A stretch of 64,000 nucleotides of DNA from Prauserella_A sp040645195 (GTDB lineage Bacteria; Actinomycetota; Actinomycetes; Mycobacteriales; Pseudonocardiaceae). Both the position numbers and the translations under genes were made by a program. How positions within the stretch are numbered: the first letter of the stretch is position 1; each line of letters starts with the position of its first letter. Where the stretch lies: assembly GCF_040645195.1 (NCBI RefSeq), contig NZ_JBEYXW010000011.1, positions 109,396 to 173,395 of the forward strand, written 5' to 3'. This document shows, in pieces, positions 1 through 8,574 of the stretch. The notes under the pieces were generated by a model that was given only the letters and a program-made list of their open reading frames with translations, ran no database searches and was not told the DNA's origin.

Positions 1-2
1 CA

Positions 3-110
3 GCGTGGTACAAGGAGGTCATCGTGCGGAGCGCGGCGTGGACGACGGCGAACTCCGGCCCCTACGTCCCGTCGCGGCGCAGGCGGTGGCCTCTTAGCAG
101 AAGAAGATGA
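3..110 (+). CDS. Possible 3' end of a gene entering from the left
   Basis: An open frame runs in from the left edge and stops at a TGA at 108-110. The last 35 codons contain an Arg-rich tail (PSRRRRWPLSRRR). There is no domain to recognise. It converges on, and overlaps by about 17 bases, the end of the Thr-rich gene on the other strand. It could equally be chance reading in GC-rich DNA. Confidence 0.25.
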   Translation, partial: AWYKEVIVRSAAWTTANSGPYVPSRRRRWPLSRRR

Positions 111-630
111 ACCAGCAGCCGTCGTCCTCCGGCGGCGTGGTCGTGGTCGTAGTGGTGGGTGGCCGCGGCGGGCGGGGCGCGTCCGGCGGAGGCGACGAGC
201 TGGACTCCTCCGATGGCTCGGTGGTCCTCGACGGCGGGCGCGGACTCGTCGTGGTGGTGGTCGTGACCTCGGTCGTCGTGACCGCGGTGGTCGTGGTGGT
301 GGTCGTCGAGCTCTCGGTCGTCGTCGTGGTCGTGGTCGTCGTGGTGACCGGATTTTCCGTACTGACATGGCTGATCGTCGTCGTGGTGGTGTCAACCCCG
401 GCGATGCCGGACGTGCCGGTGGGCAGCGCGATGATCACCGCGTCGTTGGGGTCCGGTGTCGCCTCGTCCTTGGAGCCGCCCGAACTCACGACGACAGCGG
501 CGACGGCGCAACCGACCACGACCGCAGTCATCACGGCGACAACGCGCAGGCGTGACCGCGGTCCTGGCGGGACCCGGTCGTTCCAGCCGTCACCGTCGGA
601 CAGCCGCGTCACCGACACGTCGTCGTACAC
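94..630 (-). CDS. Membrane-anchored Thr/Pro-rich protein
   Basis: A 178-residue protein with a short charged N-terminus (about 28 residues), one hydrophobic segment (about residues 29-50) and a long low-complexity outside region. Residues about 80-128 are almost continuous threonine runs broken by Ser, Val and Glu, followed by a Pro/Ser/Arg stretch, more Thr, and an odd cysteine/aromatic tail ending CWFIFFC. The GTG start has AAAGG about 8 bases upstream. The topology is that of a wall-spanning stalk or a mucin-like O-mannosylated anchor, common in actinomycetes. No catalytic domain is visible. The Cys-flanked aromatic C-terminus is unusual for a stalk and may be a contact or anchoring patch. 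Function unknown. Confidence 0.7.
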   Translation of the reverse strand: MYDDVSVTRLSDGDGWNDRVPPGPRSRLRVVAVMTAVVVGCAVAAVVVSSGGSKDEATPDPNDAVIIALPTGTSGIAGVDTTTTTISHVSTENPVTTTTTTTTTTESSTTTTTTTAVTTTEVTTTTTTSPRPPSRTTEPSEESSSSPPPDAPRPPRPPTTTTTTTPPEDDGCWFIFFC

Positions 631-676
631 CGAAGAGCCTTTCGGGCAGGGAAGGCAGCGCGCCTACCCTAAAGCC

Positions 677-1501
677 TCACCCAAAGGGGTGATCTCCGGG
701 GCGGCTGAAGTTGATCTCGAGGAACTTCTGCAACGCATCGTTGAAGGCGACCTCCCGCTCCAGGTTGGGCAGGTGCCCGGCGCCGTCGAGCACGGTCAGT
801 AACGAGCCGGGGATGCGCTCGTGCATCAGCCGCGCGATGTCGACGGGCGTGAACGCGTCATCGCTACCCACCGCGACCAGGGTGGGCACCGCGATCCGCG
901 CCAGGAGCTCGACGTAGTCGGGGCGCTCGGCCCGGCCGCGCAGTGCTGCCGCGGCGCCCTCCGGCGACGTTGCGGTCATCATCCGCAGCACGTGCCGTGC
1001 GGTCGACGGCAGGGCGCGGATGTTCTCCGGTGCCATCATCTTCGGCAGCACTTCGCGTGCGTACGGGCCGAGTCCTTCCCGGAGGAGCCTGGCGGCCAGC
1101 TCGTGACGGTGACGCCTGCCTTCGGCGGTCTCCGCGTGCGGGCTGGTGGCGGCCAGCAGCAGCCCGCGGATCCGGTGTGGGAACCGCCGGTAGCACTCGA
1201 GGACGATCTGCCCGCCCATCGACAGTCCACCCAGGACGAACTCGGTGACCCCGAGCTGATCGAGCAGCGTGGCGATGTCATCCGCGAACGTCGCCAGCGT
1301 CGTGGGGCCCGGGGTGACGGTGCTGTCACCGTAGCCGCGCAGGTCCGGGGCGATCGCCCGCCAGCCGGCACCGGCGAAACGCTCGAACTGTGGTCGCCAC
1401 ATGGAGCGGTCGAACGGGTGGCCGTGCACGAGGACCAGCGCCGGGCCCGAGCCGGCGTCATCGAAGCCGACAGTGATGCCGTTGATCGGGAGTGTGCTCA
1501 C
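677..1501 (-). CDS. Alpha/beta-fold hydrolase (3-oxoadipate enol-lactonase-like)
   Basis: A 274-residue alpha/beta hydrolase of normal family length. The oxyanion-hole motif HGHP is at residues 26-29, the nucleophile elbow GGLSMGG has Ser94, the acid is in GSDDAFTP near residue 220, and the catalytic His is in GAGHLPNLE. This is a complete Ser-Asp-His triad. Closest in style to enol-lactonase and non-haem-peroxidase-like hydrolases. The GTG start at 1501 begins the protein at MSTLPING. It is divergent from a MocR regulator with only 68 bases between, and that gap holds three GTGCAAT repeats, so it is probably the regulator's target. Substrate unknown; the regulator type suggests a link to amino or vitamin B6-related metabolites. 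Confidence 0.85.
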   Translation of the reverse strand: MSTLPINGITVGFDDAGSGPALVLVHGHPFDRSMWRPQFERFAGAGWRAIAPDLRGYGDSTVTPGPTTLATFADDIATLLDQLGVTEFVLGGLSMGGQIVLECYRRFPHRIRGLLLAATSPHAETAEGRRHRHELAARLLREGLGPYAREVLPKMMAPENIRALPSTARHVLRMMTATSPEGAAAALRGRAERPDYVELLARIAVPTLVAVGSDDAFTPVDIARLMHERIPGSLLTVLDGAGHLPNLEREVAFNDALQKFLEINFSRPGDHPFG

Positions 1502-1517
1502 AGCCCGACGCTAACCA

Positions 1518-1560
1518 GTGCAATGCCTCGGTGCAATGAAAACATTGACCTCGGTGCAAT
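1518..1560. promoter_or_regulatory. GTGCAAT direct repeats, likely MocR operator
   Basis: GTGCAAT occurs three times on the + strand at 1518, 1531 and 1554 within the 68-base gap between the hydrolase and the MocR gene. MocR-type regulators are known to bind direct repeats in divergent promoter regions. A TTGACC at 1545-1550 overlaps the array and could be a -35 element. The spacing of 13 and 23 bases is uneven, so which pair is used is not clear. Confidence 0.55.
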
Positions 1561-1569
1561 AATGCTGGT

Positions 1570-2895
1570 ATGGAGGATTTCCGCGCCATCGCCGATCAGC
1601 TCTCCGCCGACATCGCCGCCGGGCGGCTCCGGCCGGGCCAGCGGCTGCCACCGCAACGCAGGTTCGCCCGCGAGCGCCGCATCGCGGTGTCCACAGCCGC
1701 CAGGGTCTATACCGAGCTGGGGCGCCGCGGTCTCGTGAGCGGCGAGGTCGGCCGCGGCACCTTCGTGCGCGCGGCAGCACCGCCGGTCGAGCCCGCACTC
1801 GCCGAACCCGGTGCCGCGCGGATCGACCTGGAACTGAACTTCCCCATGCTTCCCAACCAGCCGGAGATGCTGGCGCGCGACCTCGACGGTCTGCAGCGGC
1901 CCGATGCGCTCGCGCTGGCGCTGCGACCGGTGGGGGTGTCCGGTACGGAACAGGCCCGTGCCGCCGCCGCGGACCTGCTCGCGCGGTCCGGCTGGTGTCC
2001 CGAACCCGGGCGGATCCTCTTCGCGGGCAACGGGCGGCAGGCGATTGCCGCGGCCGTCGCAGCCCTCGTCCCGGTCGGTGGCAGGCTCGGCGTCGAGGCA
2101 CTCACCTATCCCGTGGTGAAGGGGATCGCCGCGCGCCTCGGGGTCACACTCGTGCCGCTCGCCACTGACGGGGACGGACTGGTTCCGGCAGCCGTGCGGG
2201 AGGCACGGCCGCATGCGGTGTACGTCCAGCCGACCCTGCACAACCCGCTCGGGACGACGATGCCCGCCGCGCGGCGCAGCGAGCTGGCCGACACGCTGCG
2301 GGAGCTGGACGTTCCGGCCATCGAGGACACCATTTACGCGTTCCTGCGGGACGAGCCACCGCTGGCCAGGTTCGCCGCGGAGCGCACCGTGCTGGTCGAC
2401 AGCCTGTCCAAAAGGCTTGCACCAGGCCTCACCGTGGGGTTCGTGGTGCCGCCCGCGCGACTGTCCGAGCCGATCGCCGCCGCGCTGCGGTCGGGTGGCT
2501 GGGCGCCGCAGGGATTCGCACTCGCCGCGGCGACCCGGTTCCTGGCGAGCGGCACGGTGGCCGCGGTACAACACGGCAAACGCGCCGACGCCGCGCGCCG
2601 CCAGCAGATCGTGCGGGAACGGCTCGACGGCTGCACTGTCCGAGCCGACCGCGGTGCCTACCACTGCTGGTGGGAGCTGCCGGAGCCGTGGCGGGCGGAG
2701 ACGTTCGTCGCAGCGGCCGCGCGGCGGGGGATCGCGGTGAGCCCAGCGGGGGCCTTCGCGGTCGGTTCCGGGATCGCGCCCAACGCGGTACGCCTCGCGC
2801 TGGCCTCGCCGCCGGAGGCCACCTTGGCTGCCGCGCTCGACGTCCTTGCCGCCATGGCCGCCGGCTCACCGGACGACGAGAGCGCGATCAGCTGA
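1570..2895 (+). CDS. MocR-family transcriptional regulator (GntR HTH + aminotransferase fold)
   Basis: A 441-residue protein with an N-terminal GntR winged helix (about 1-70; note RLPPQRRFARERRIAVST) joined to a fold-type I PLP aminotransferase domain. The Schiff-base lysine is Lys281 in DSLSKRLAPG; HNPLG and DTIYAF are the usual cofactor and substrate contacts. Such proteins sense an amino compound or PLP through the aminotransferase part and regulate the divergent neighbour, often themselves too. The start ATG at 1570 follows the repeat array closely, so the mRNA may be nearly leaderless. Its stop overlaps the convergent membrane-protein stop by 8 bases. Ligand cannot be told from sequence; a PdxR or GabR type role is possible. 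Confidence 0.88.
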   Translation: MEDFRAIADQLSADIAAGRLRPGQRLPPQRRFARERRIAVSTAARVYTELGRRGLVSGEVGRGTFVRAAAPPVEPALAEPGAARIDLELNFPMLPNQPEMLARDLDGLQRPDALALALRPVGVSGTEQARAAAADLLARSGWCPEPGRILFAGNGRQAIAAAVAALVPVGGRLGVEALTYPVVKGIAARLGVTLVPLATDGDGLVPAAVREARPHAVYVQPTLHNPLGTTMPAARRSELADTLRELDVPAIEDTIYAFLRDEPPLARFAAERTVLVDSLSKRLAPGLTVGFVVPPARLSEPIAAALRSGGWAPQGFALAAATRFLASGTVAAVQHGKRADAARRQQIVRERLDGCTVRADRGAYHCWWELPEPWRAETFVAAAARRGIAVSPAGAFAVGSGIAPNAVRLALASPPEATLAAALDVLAAMAAGSPDDESAIS

Positions 2896-4018
2896 CGCGG
2901 TCCTTGACCACCACGTGGTTGAGCACCGGCAGCCCGGGCACGCCCACCAGCGTGGCGCCATTCGGTTCTGGCGTACCGATCACCCACAGCAGACCGGATG
3001 CCTGCACGTTCGCGATGAGGTCGACGCTCACCCTGCCGAGCTGGACCGTGCGCTCGGTGCCGTCCGGCCACGACACCCGTGCGGTGGCCCTGGCGAAGTA
3101 CCCCGCGATGATCTTCGGTTCCGCGTCGAGGCGAGCGGGCAGCGGAGTCCAGGTCACGGCTCGTGCGGCGAGGTTCACGCGCCTCAGCCGCAGCATACTG
3201 CGAACGATTCGTTGCACCAGTACGACGAAAACCGCTGCTGCGACGGCGATGAGAGGTAGTTCGCCAATGTCCATGGGTGTCCAGTTCTCGAACAGCGCCA
3301 AGGCCGGCAAGAACGCTGCCGCGGCAACCGTGAGCGAGAACAGCGTGAGCAGGCCGCCGTGCAGGCGCCGCGCCGCGCCGAGGTGTGCGGTCAGAACGGG
3401 ATCGTCCTTGGGGGCCGATGACCGTTGCCACACCTCGGGAAGCGGCCGGGATCCGCGCCGTGGTGCTCGTGTGGTTTTGGCGGCAGCGCACAGCACTGAA
3501 CCCGGCAGGACGAGCACGACGCGGCCGCGCGCGCTCGGCCCCAGCACCCAGACGCGCCGCTCGCGTGCGAGCAGGGCTCGGTACCCCGCCGGCAACCACC
3601 CGCGTACCCAGCTCGCCTGGCCATCGCCGATCCGCACGCTTACCGAGTCGCCTGTGTGCTGTAGTCCATCGGGCTGGGGCCGCACCTCACGAATCGGTGT
3701 CTCCAGCAGGGCCCGCATTTCGCCGAAACCGGACCACCACGCGAACACCGAATACAGCGCGAGTAAACCGAAAACGACGACCAGAGCGACCCCGAGCACC
3801 GGGACGGCGTCGATGACGAGCAGCGCAATGCCGATACCCAGGAACAACAAGCTCAGCACGAACGTGGCCTGTGACTGACGACGTAGGTTCGCCAGCACGG
3901 CCGAAAGGAAGGGTTCCTCCCTGGCGGGCCGGTCACCGCGCGGTTCGAAGATCACGAACCCTGCCGGACTCTCGTGATGCGTCACCGGTATCGCCGGTTT
4001 GTCTCTTTCCAAACTCAT
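2888..4018 (-). CDS. Integral membrane protein of unknown function
   Basis: A 376-residue protein with two pairs of hydrophobic segments (about residues 50-95 and 222-272) separated by a soluble region of roughly 120 residues, and a soluble C-terminal domain of about 100 residues with beta-strand character (ARVSWPDGTER, VQLGRVSVDL). I do not recognise a family with confidence. The pattern of two TM hairpins with intervening soluble domains is like actinobacterial membrane proteins of unassigned function. Start ATG at 4018 with GGAGCG-like sequence before it. It converges on the MocR gene. Confidence 0.7.
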   Translation of the reverse strand: MSLERDKPAIPVTHHESPAGFVIFEPRGDRPAREEPFLSAVLANLRRQSQATFVLSLLFLGIGIALLVIDAVPVLGVALVVVFGLLALYSVFAWWSGFGEMRALLETPIREVRPQPDGLQHTGDSVSVRIGDGQASWVRGWLPAGYRALLARERRVWVLGPSARGRVVLVLPGSVLCAAAKTTRAPRRGSRPLPEVWQRSSAPKDDPVLTAHLGAARRLHGGLLTLFSLTVAAAAFLPALALFENWTPMDIGELPLIAVAAAVFVVLVQRIVRSMLRLRRVNLAARAVTWTPLPARLDAEPKIIAGYFARATARVSWPDGTERTVQLGRVSVDLIANVQASGLLWVIGTPEPNGATLVGVPGLPVLNHVVVKDRVS

Positions 4019-4131
4019 AAGGCGGGCCGCTCCTTTCGTGGCGCCTCAACCTACATCCACAGTCCACAGTGGCCGTGTGCCGCAGGTGGGCGGCGGGGTT
4101 TGGCGTCCGGGATGCCGGGTAGCTATAGCCC

Positions 4132-4521
4132 ATGGACCCATTCGCGCACAGCGACGTGGACGCTACTGCGGCAGTGCTGGCCGCCCGGGCCAGCGAAGCC
4201 GCCCGTGAGCTCTACGAACGGGCATCGGGGCAGGCCGACGCGGTCGGCATCGAGGATCTCGCCGAGCTGCGCGACGTGCTGGGATCGCTGAAGCTCGTCG
4301 TCGAGAACCTCACCGGTTATCTGCCGGAGCTGTCGCAGTGGCTCGAGCGGCAACTGTGGGCGGGGACGTTGGGTGACACCACTGATGTGTCCTTCGACGA
4401 GCTGACCAGATCGGCCTTCGAGGTCGCCTCCGCCCTCGCCCGTGCGCGCCGCATCAGCGCGCAGCTGGGCCGGGAGCTGCGGGCCGCGCAGCTGGCCAGT
4501 GGCGACCTCTGGGCACAGTGA
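4132..4521 (+). CDS. Small helical hypothetical protein
   Basis: A 129-residue acidic, Ala/Leu/Glu-rich protein predicted to be almost all helix, with no Cys, no signal and no membrane segment. The pattern (long amphipathic helices, ELYERASGQAD, LPELSQWLERQL) resembles small actinobacterial proteins of unknown role that form helical dimers. The ATG at 4132 directly follows TAGCC. A 7-bp inverted repeat (AGCTGGC/GCCAGCT, 4527-4546) sits just after the stop and may end transcription. The following bases up to 4695 hold no gene I can support. Confidence 0.65.
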   Translation: MDPFAHSDVDATAAVLAARASEAARELYERASGQADAVGIEDLAELRDVLGSLKLVVENLTGYLPELSQWLERQLWAGTLGDTTDVSFDELTRSAFEVASALARARRISAQLGRELRAAQLASGDLWAQ

Positions 4522-4526
4522 GCGGT

Positions 4527-4546
4527 AGCTGGCTGTGTGGCCAGCT
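4527..4546 (+). terminator. Short hairpin after the 129-residue gene
   Basis: AGCTGGC at 4527-4533 pairs perfectly with GCCAGCT at 4540-4546 across a 6-base loop, five bases after the stop codon. There is no U tract, as is usual in high-GC actinomycetes. It is a weak but well-placed terminator candidate. Confidence 0.4.
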
Positions 4547-4695
4547 CGTTCCGGTGCATGTGCTCGGTACGGCCACCCCGGCGAACGCCCCTCACGAACA
4601 CCCGCCGACCGTCCACTGTGGTCAAGGACAGCGAGAGGTCCGAGCTACGCACCGCCGCCACTGGTGGTGCCCCATCCAGGTCCCGTCGCGCGGTA

Positions 4696-5601
4696 TCAGG
4701 CCATGCCGCGTAGGCAGAACGCCGGCGGGCGGGTGCCACGGATGCTGGCGACCATGTCCACGACCTGGCGGGTGCGGCGCACCTCGTGCGCCCGGAACAC
4801 GGCTGCGCCCTCCCAGGCCGCGACCGCCGTCGCTGCGAGCGTGCCGTCGACCCGGTCGTGCAGGTCGGCGTTCAGCGTCTCGCCGACGAAGTCCTTGTTC
4901 GACAGCGCCATCAGCACCGGCCACGGCGTGCTGGTGAGCTCGCGCAGGCGACGCAACAACTCCAGGCCGTGCCAGGTGTTCTTGCCGAAATCGTGGGTCG
5001 GGTCGATCAGGATTCCCGCACGGGGAACCCCGAGCGCGGCCAGCCGTTCGGCCTTGACGGTCACCTCTTCCGCAACGGCTGCGACGACATCGGTGTACTG
5101 CACCCGGTGGGGCAGGGTCCGGGGTTCCGCTCCGCCGGTGTGCGAGCAGACGTAGCCCGCGCCGAACTCCGCGGCGACCTCGGCCAGTGCGGGGTCGGCA
5201 GACTGCCACGTGTCGTTGATGAGGTCGGCGCCCTCCTCACACACGCGCCTGCCGACCTCGGTGCGCCAGGTGTCGACGGAGATCACGAGGCCGGGATGCC
5301 GCTCGCGTACCCCGGCCACCAGCGGCACCACCCTGCGGATCTCCTCGGCGACACTGACGTGGTTGCCGGGGCCCGCTTTCACACCACCGATGTCGACGAT
5401 GTCGGCGCCATCGGCCACCAGCGCATCGACGCTGTCCAGTGCCTTGCCGAGGTCGTAGGTCGCGCCCTTGTCGTAGAAGGAGTCCGGCGTGCGGTTGACG
5501 ATCGCCATCACCAGCGCCCGGTCGCGCTCGACCTTGCGCCCGCGAAACCGCAGGCTCACCGCAGGTTTCGCAGGTACGTGAGTCTCGCGTTCCAAGGGCA
5601 C
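4696..5601 (-). CDS. folP2: Dihydropteroate-synthase-like protein (FolP2 type)
   Basis: A 301-residue pterin-binding TIM-barrel protein. Loop 1 is present as NRTPDSF and the Lys of the substrate loop as SNKDFVG, but loop 2, usually GGESTRPG, reads GGVKAGPG, so the Thr-Arg pair that contacts p-aminobenzoate is missing; the usual HxxG region is CSHTGG and the C-terminal RxH reads RAH. This matches the FolP2 group of mycobacteria, for which dihydropteroate synthase activity has not been shown. It starts at GTG 5601, only 4 bases after the stop of the B12-binding lipoprotein, so it is probably co-transcribed with the cobalamin importer. A role in a pterin or folate step tied to cobalamin is possible but is inference. 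Confidence 0.8.
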   Translation of the reverse strand: MPLERETHVPAKPAVSLRFRGRKVERDRALVMAIVNRTPDSFYDKGATYDLGKALDSVDALVADGADIVDIGGVKAGPGNHVSVAEEIRRVVPLVAGVRERHPGLVISVDTWRTEVGRRVCEEGADLINDTWQSADPALAEVAAEFGAGYVCSHTGGAEPRTLPHRVQYTDVVAAVAEEVTVKAERLAALGVPRAGILIDPTHDFGKNTWHGLELLRRLRELTSTPWPVLMALSNKDFVGETLNADLHDRVDGTLAATAVAAWEGAAVFRAHEVRRTRQVVDMVASIRGTRPPAFCLRGMA

Positions 5602-5605
5602 CGGT

Positions 5606-6607
5606 TCAGGTTACGTGCACCGTCCGGAGGTACTCGGCCATGGTGCGGACGGCCGCCGGATTGCGCGGACTCTCGACGAGCGACACGTACGGCAGCACCA
5701 CGAACCGGCCGTGCCGGATCGCCGACACCTGGGCCAGCGCGGGATGCGCTTCGAGGAACGCCCGCTTGCCCGCCGCGCTCGGCTCGTCGTAGTCGTTGAT
5801 CACGATGACGTCGGGGTCGCGCTCGACGACGGTCTCCCAGCTCACTGTCGTCCAGGTGTCCTGCAGGTCGTGCATGATGCTGTCGCCGCCTGCGCGGGTG
5901 ATGATCTCGTTCGCGGCGGCGAACCGGCCCGCCGTGAACGGTTTGTCGGTGCCCGAGTCGTAGAGGAACACCGTGGGTTTCGGCCGGTCGGTGCGCACCA
6001 GCGCCTCGGCTTCCCGCACGGTGGTCTGGTATTCCGCGATCAACCGCTCCGCGCGGTCGGACACGCCGAAGATCTGCCCCAGGTTGCGCAGATCGGTGTA
6101 GAGCGCCTCCAGCGGCGGCATGATGCCGCGCGCGGATTCGGTACTGCCGTTGCGGCACGACTCGGTCAGCACATAGGAGTCGATGCCGAGTTCGCCGAGC
6201 TGCTGCGGGGTCAGCCCGGTGTCCTCGCGGAAGCCGTAGCTCCAGCCTGCGAACACGAAGTCGGCGCCGGCCTCGAGCACGACCTCCTTGCTGATGCTGT
6301 CGGCACCGAGCCTGCGCACCTGCTGGTAGTCCGCCCGCCACGGCGAGCTCGCGATCTCGGCTTCCTTCGACCCGGGGAGGACGTAGCCCGCCATCCGGTC
6401 GCCGAGCCCGAGCGCGAACATCATCTCCACAATGCCGCTGTCGTAGGCCACCACCCGCTCCGGCGGGCGGTCGTAGGTCACCGCCTGCCCGCAGTTGCGG
6501 ATGGTCACCGGATAGCCCGGCGCACCATCGGCCCCGGGTTCGCGCACCTGCGCGCCGCACCCCGCCAGCAGTACGCACAGCGCCAGTGCCGTCAATCGCC
6601 GCCGCAT
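5606..6607 (-). CDS. btuF: Cobalamin ABC importer, substrate-binding lipoprotein
   Basis: A 333-residue class III binding protein. The N-terminus is a lipoprotein signal with lipobox LAGC (Cys17) and the body has the two-lobed FepB/BtuF pattern (RPPERVVAYDSGIVEMMFALG, then a long helix and a second lobe). On its own it could bind a siderophore, haem, F420-0 or cobalamin. The operon is preceded by a cobalamin riboswitch at about 8575-8725, which makes vitamin B12 or cobinamide by far the best substrate call. It overlaps the end of the ATPase gene by 16 bases and is followed 4 bases later by the DHPS-like gene. Anchored to the outer face of the membrane. Confidence 0.82.
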   Translation of the reverse strand: MRRRLTALALCVLLAGCGAQVREPGADGAPGYPVTIRNCGQAVTYDRPPERVVAYDSGIVEMMFALGLGDRMAGYVLPGSKEAEIASSPWRADYQQVRRLGADSISKEVVLEAGADFVFAGWSYGFREDTGLTPQQLGELGIDSYVLTESCRNGSTESARGIMPPLEALYTDLRNLGQIFGVSDRAERLIAEYQTTVREAEALVRTDRPKPTVFLYDSGTDKPFTAGRFAAANEIITRAGGDSIMHDLQDTWTTVSWETVVERDPDVIVINDYDEPSAAGKRAFLEAHPALAQVSAIRHGRFVVLPYVSLVESPRNPAAVRTMAEYLRTVHVT

Positions 6608-7395
6608 GCGGCCTCCCTTTCCGGATCACCGAATGACATGCCGAAGAGCAGTTGCGGGGCACCCGACATCGGATGCGGCACCACATGGGCGAGTACGCCG
6701 AACACCGCGCCGATCAGCTCCGGGGTCAGCACCTCGCGCGGGGTTCCGCCTGCCACCACGCGACCATCGGCGAGTAGGTAGATCCGGTCGCACGTGGTCG
6801 CGGCGAGGTTCAGGTCGTGCAGTGCCGCGAGCGTGGTCACCCCGGTGGCGCGGACCGCGGCGAGGATCTCCAGCTGGTACCGGATGTCGAGGTGGTTGGT
6901 CGGCTCGTCGAGCACCAGCACCCGCGGCTGCTGGGCGAGTGCCCGCGCGATGAGCACCCGCTGCCGCTCGCCGCCGGAGAGGGTGAGGAAGCTGCGAGCG
7001 GCCAGGTGTGTTGCGCCGACCCGGGCCAGCGCCTGCTCGCACAGCTCGCGGTCCACGGCGGTGTCGCCGTCGAGCAGGCCCTTGTGCGGCGAGCGTCCCA
7101 TCGCGACGATCTCGGCGGCGGTGTAGCCGAACTCGACGTGGTGTTCCTGCGTGAGCGCGGCAATGCGCCGGGCGCTGTCGCGGGCGGTCAGCTGCCACAC
7201 GTCGGTGCCGGCCAGCAGCACGCGTCCCGCCGATGGCCGCAATGCGCGGTACACGCAGCGCAGGGTCGTGGACTTGCCGCTGCCGTTGGGGCCGACGAGC
7301 CCGACCACCGCACCGGCGGGGACGGCCAGCCGCAGGTCTGCGATCAGCCGCTGCCCGGCCGCCGTGACGGTCAGGCCGTCGATCCGCACGTCCAT
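6592..7395 (-). CDS. btuD: Cobalamin ABC importer, ATP-binding protein
   Basis: A 267-residue ABC ATPase of the FecE/BtuD class. Walker A GPNGSGKST, signature LSGGERQRV, Walker B VLVLDEPTNHLD and a switch His in LHDLNLA are all intact. I place the start at ATG 7395, because the permease stop TGA overlaps it by one base (TGATG) and the protein then begins MDVRIDGLTV, at the usual distance from Walker A; the reading frame is open much further upstream but that part lies inside the permease gene. Energises import through the adjacent permease dimer. Confidence 0.88.
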   Translation of the reverse strand: MDVRIDGLTVTAAGQRLIADLRLAVPAGAVVGLVGPNGSGKSTTLRCVYRALRPSAGRVLLAGTDVWQLTARDSARRIAALTQEHHVEFGYTAAEIVAMGRSPHKGLLDGDTAVDRELCEQALARVGATHLAARSFLTLSGGERQRVLIARALAQQPRVLVLDEPTNHLDIRYQLEILAAVRATGVTTLAALHDLNLAATTCDRIYLLADGRVVAGGTPREVLTPELIGAVFGVLAHVVPHPMSGAPQLLFGMSFGDPEREAACGGD

Positions 7396-8456
7396 CAGCT
7401 GCCTCCGAACACGTAGCCACGCCTGTGCATGAGCCAGACGAACACCGGGACGCCGAGCGCGGCGGTGAGCACGCCGAGCGGCAGCTCCCGCGGGGCGATC
7501 AGCGTGCGGGCGAGCAGATCGACCCAGATCAGTAGGCACGCGCCGGCCAGCGGGGCCACGGCGAGCACCCGCCGATGCCCGGCGCCGACCACCATGCGCA
7601 CCAGATGCGGCACCATCAGGCCGACGAAGCCGATCGCTCCGCTGACCGCGACCACGCAACCGGTCACCGCGGCGCACACCACGAACAGGCTGCGGCGCAG
7701 GCTCGCGGGATCCACGCCGAGGGTCGCCGCCGTCTCATCGCCCGTGGCGAGAGCGTCCAGCCGTCGGGCGTTGCCCAGCAGGTAGACGCAGCCGCCCAGC
7801 ACCGCGGCGGCGGCGAGCGGCAGCGACTGCCAGGTGGCCCCGCCCAGGCTGCCGAGCAGCCAGAACAATGCGGAGCGCGCGGCGTCCCCACGCGGCGCCA
7901 GGAACACGAGCGCGGTCGTGACCGCCGAGAAACCGTAGGCGAGCGCGGTGCCGGTGAGCACGAGCCGCAGCGGGGTGATGCCGTTGCCGGACCTCGCGAC
8001 GAGGTACACCAGCACGGTCGCGCCCAGGGCACCGAGGAACGCCGCGACCGACAGCGCGTAGATGCCGAGCGCGGCGAACACGCCGAACACGATCACCGCG
8101 CTGGCCCCGACCGACGCACCGGAGGAGACCCCGAGCACGAACGGGTCGGCCAGAGCGTTACGCACCAGCGCCTGACTGGCCACGCCCACGACCGCGAGCC
8201 CGGCCCCGACCACCGCCGCGAGCAGCACGCGGGGCAGCCGGACCTCCCACACGATCTGGTAGGCGGGCACGTCGGTGGAGTCGATCCAGCCGCCGGACAG
8301 CGCGGCGGCGATGAGGCGCAGCACATCGGTGGGCGGCACGTGTGCCGCGCCGAGCACCACCGCGCAGACGACCGATACGACGAGCACGCACGTGAGCAGC
8401 ACCAGCAGCGGCAGGACGGGGCGGCGGCGTGGCCAGGCCCCGGCGAGTGCGGCCAT
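7395..8456 (-). CDS. btuC: Cobalamin ABC importer, permease
   Basis: A 353-residue FecCD/BtuC-family permease with about ten hydrophobic helices and the conserved GSLGGATWQSL and GFVGLMVPH motifs that contact the ATPase. The open frame extends to 8615, but that extension runs through the cobalamin riboswitch; I choose ATG 8456 (protein begins MAALAGAWPRRR) because GGAAGG lies about 7 bases before it and because the first helix then has normal length. Forms the transmembrane channel with the btuD and btuF products encoded just downstream. Expression should fall when cobalamin is plentiful. Confidence 0.86.
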   Translation of the reverse strand: MAALAGAWPRRRPVLPLLVLLTCVLVVSVVCAVVLGAAHVPPTDVLRLIAAALSGGWIDSTDVPAYQIVWEVRLPRVLLAAVVGAGLAVVGVASQALVRNALADPFVLGVSSGASVGASAVIVFGVFAALGIYALSVAAFLGALGATVLVYLVARSGNGITPLRLVLTGTALAYGFSAVTTALVFLAPRGDAARSALFWLLGSLGGATWQSLPLAAAAVLGGCVYLLGNARRLDALATGDETAATLGVDPASLRRSLFVVCAAVTGCVVAVSGAIGFVGLMVPHLVRMVVGAGHRRVLAVAPLAGACLLIWVDLLARTLIAPRELPLGVLTAALGVPVFVWLMHRRGYVFGGS

Positions 8457-8574
8457 GCGGGCACCTTCCGGCAGGCGGGTCCGCCGGCCGGTGAGCCACG
8501 GGACCAACACCGGGCCGTGCGGGCCATGGCGCCTGTTCCGGGCTCCTCGTTCCGCAGACCTCGACGGGTACAGG

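Noticed and set aside
107..802. A 231-codon frame on the + strand over the Thr-rich gene
   Set aside because: It is the antisense of the Thr runs (poly-Val) and overlaps the hydrolase end; the minus-strand frame has a start, membrane segment and sensible composition.
5606..8456. Siderophore or F420-0 importer instead of cobalamin
   Set aside because: Binding-protein sequence alone would allow it, but the cobalamin riboswitch upstream decides for B12.
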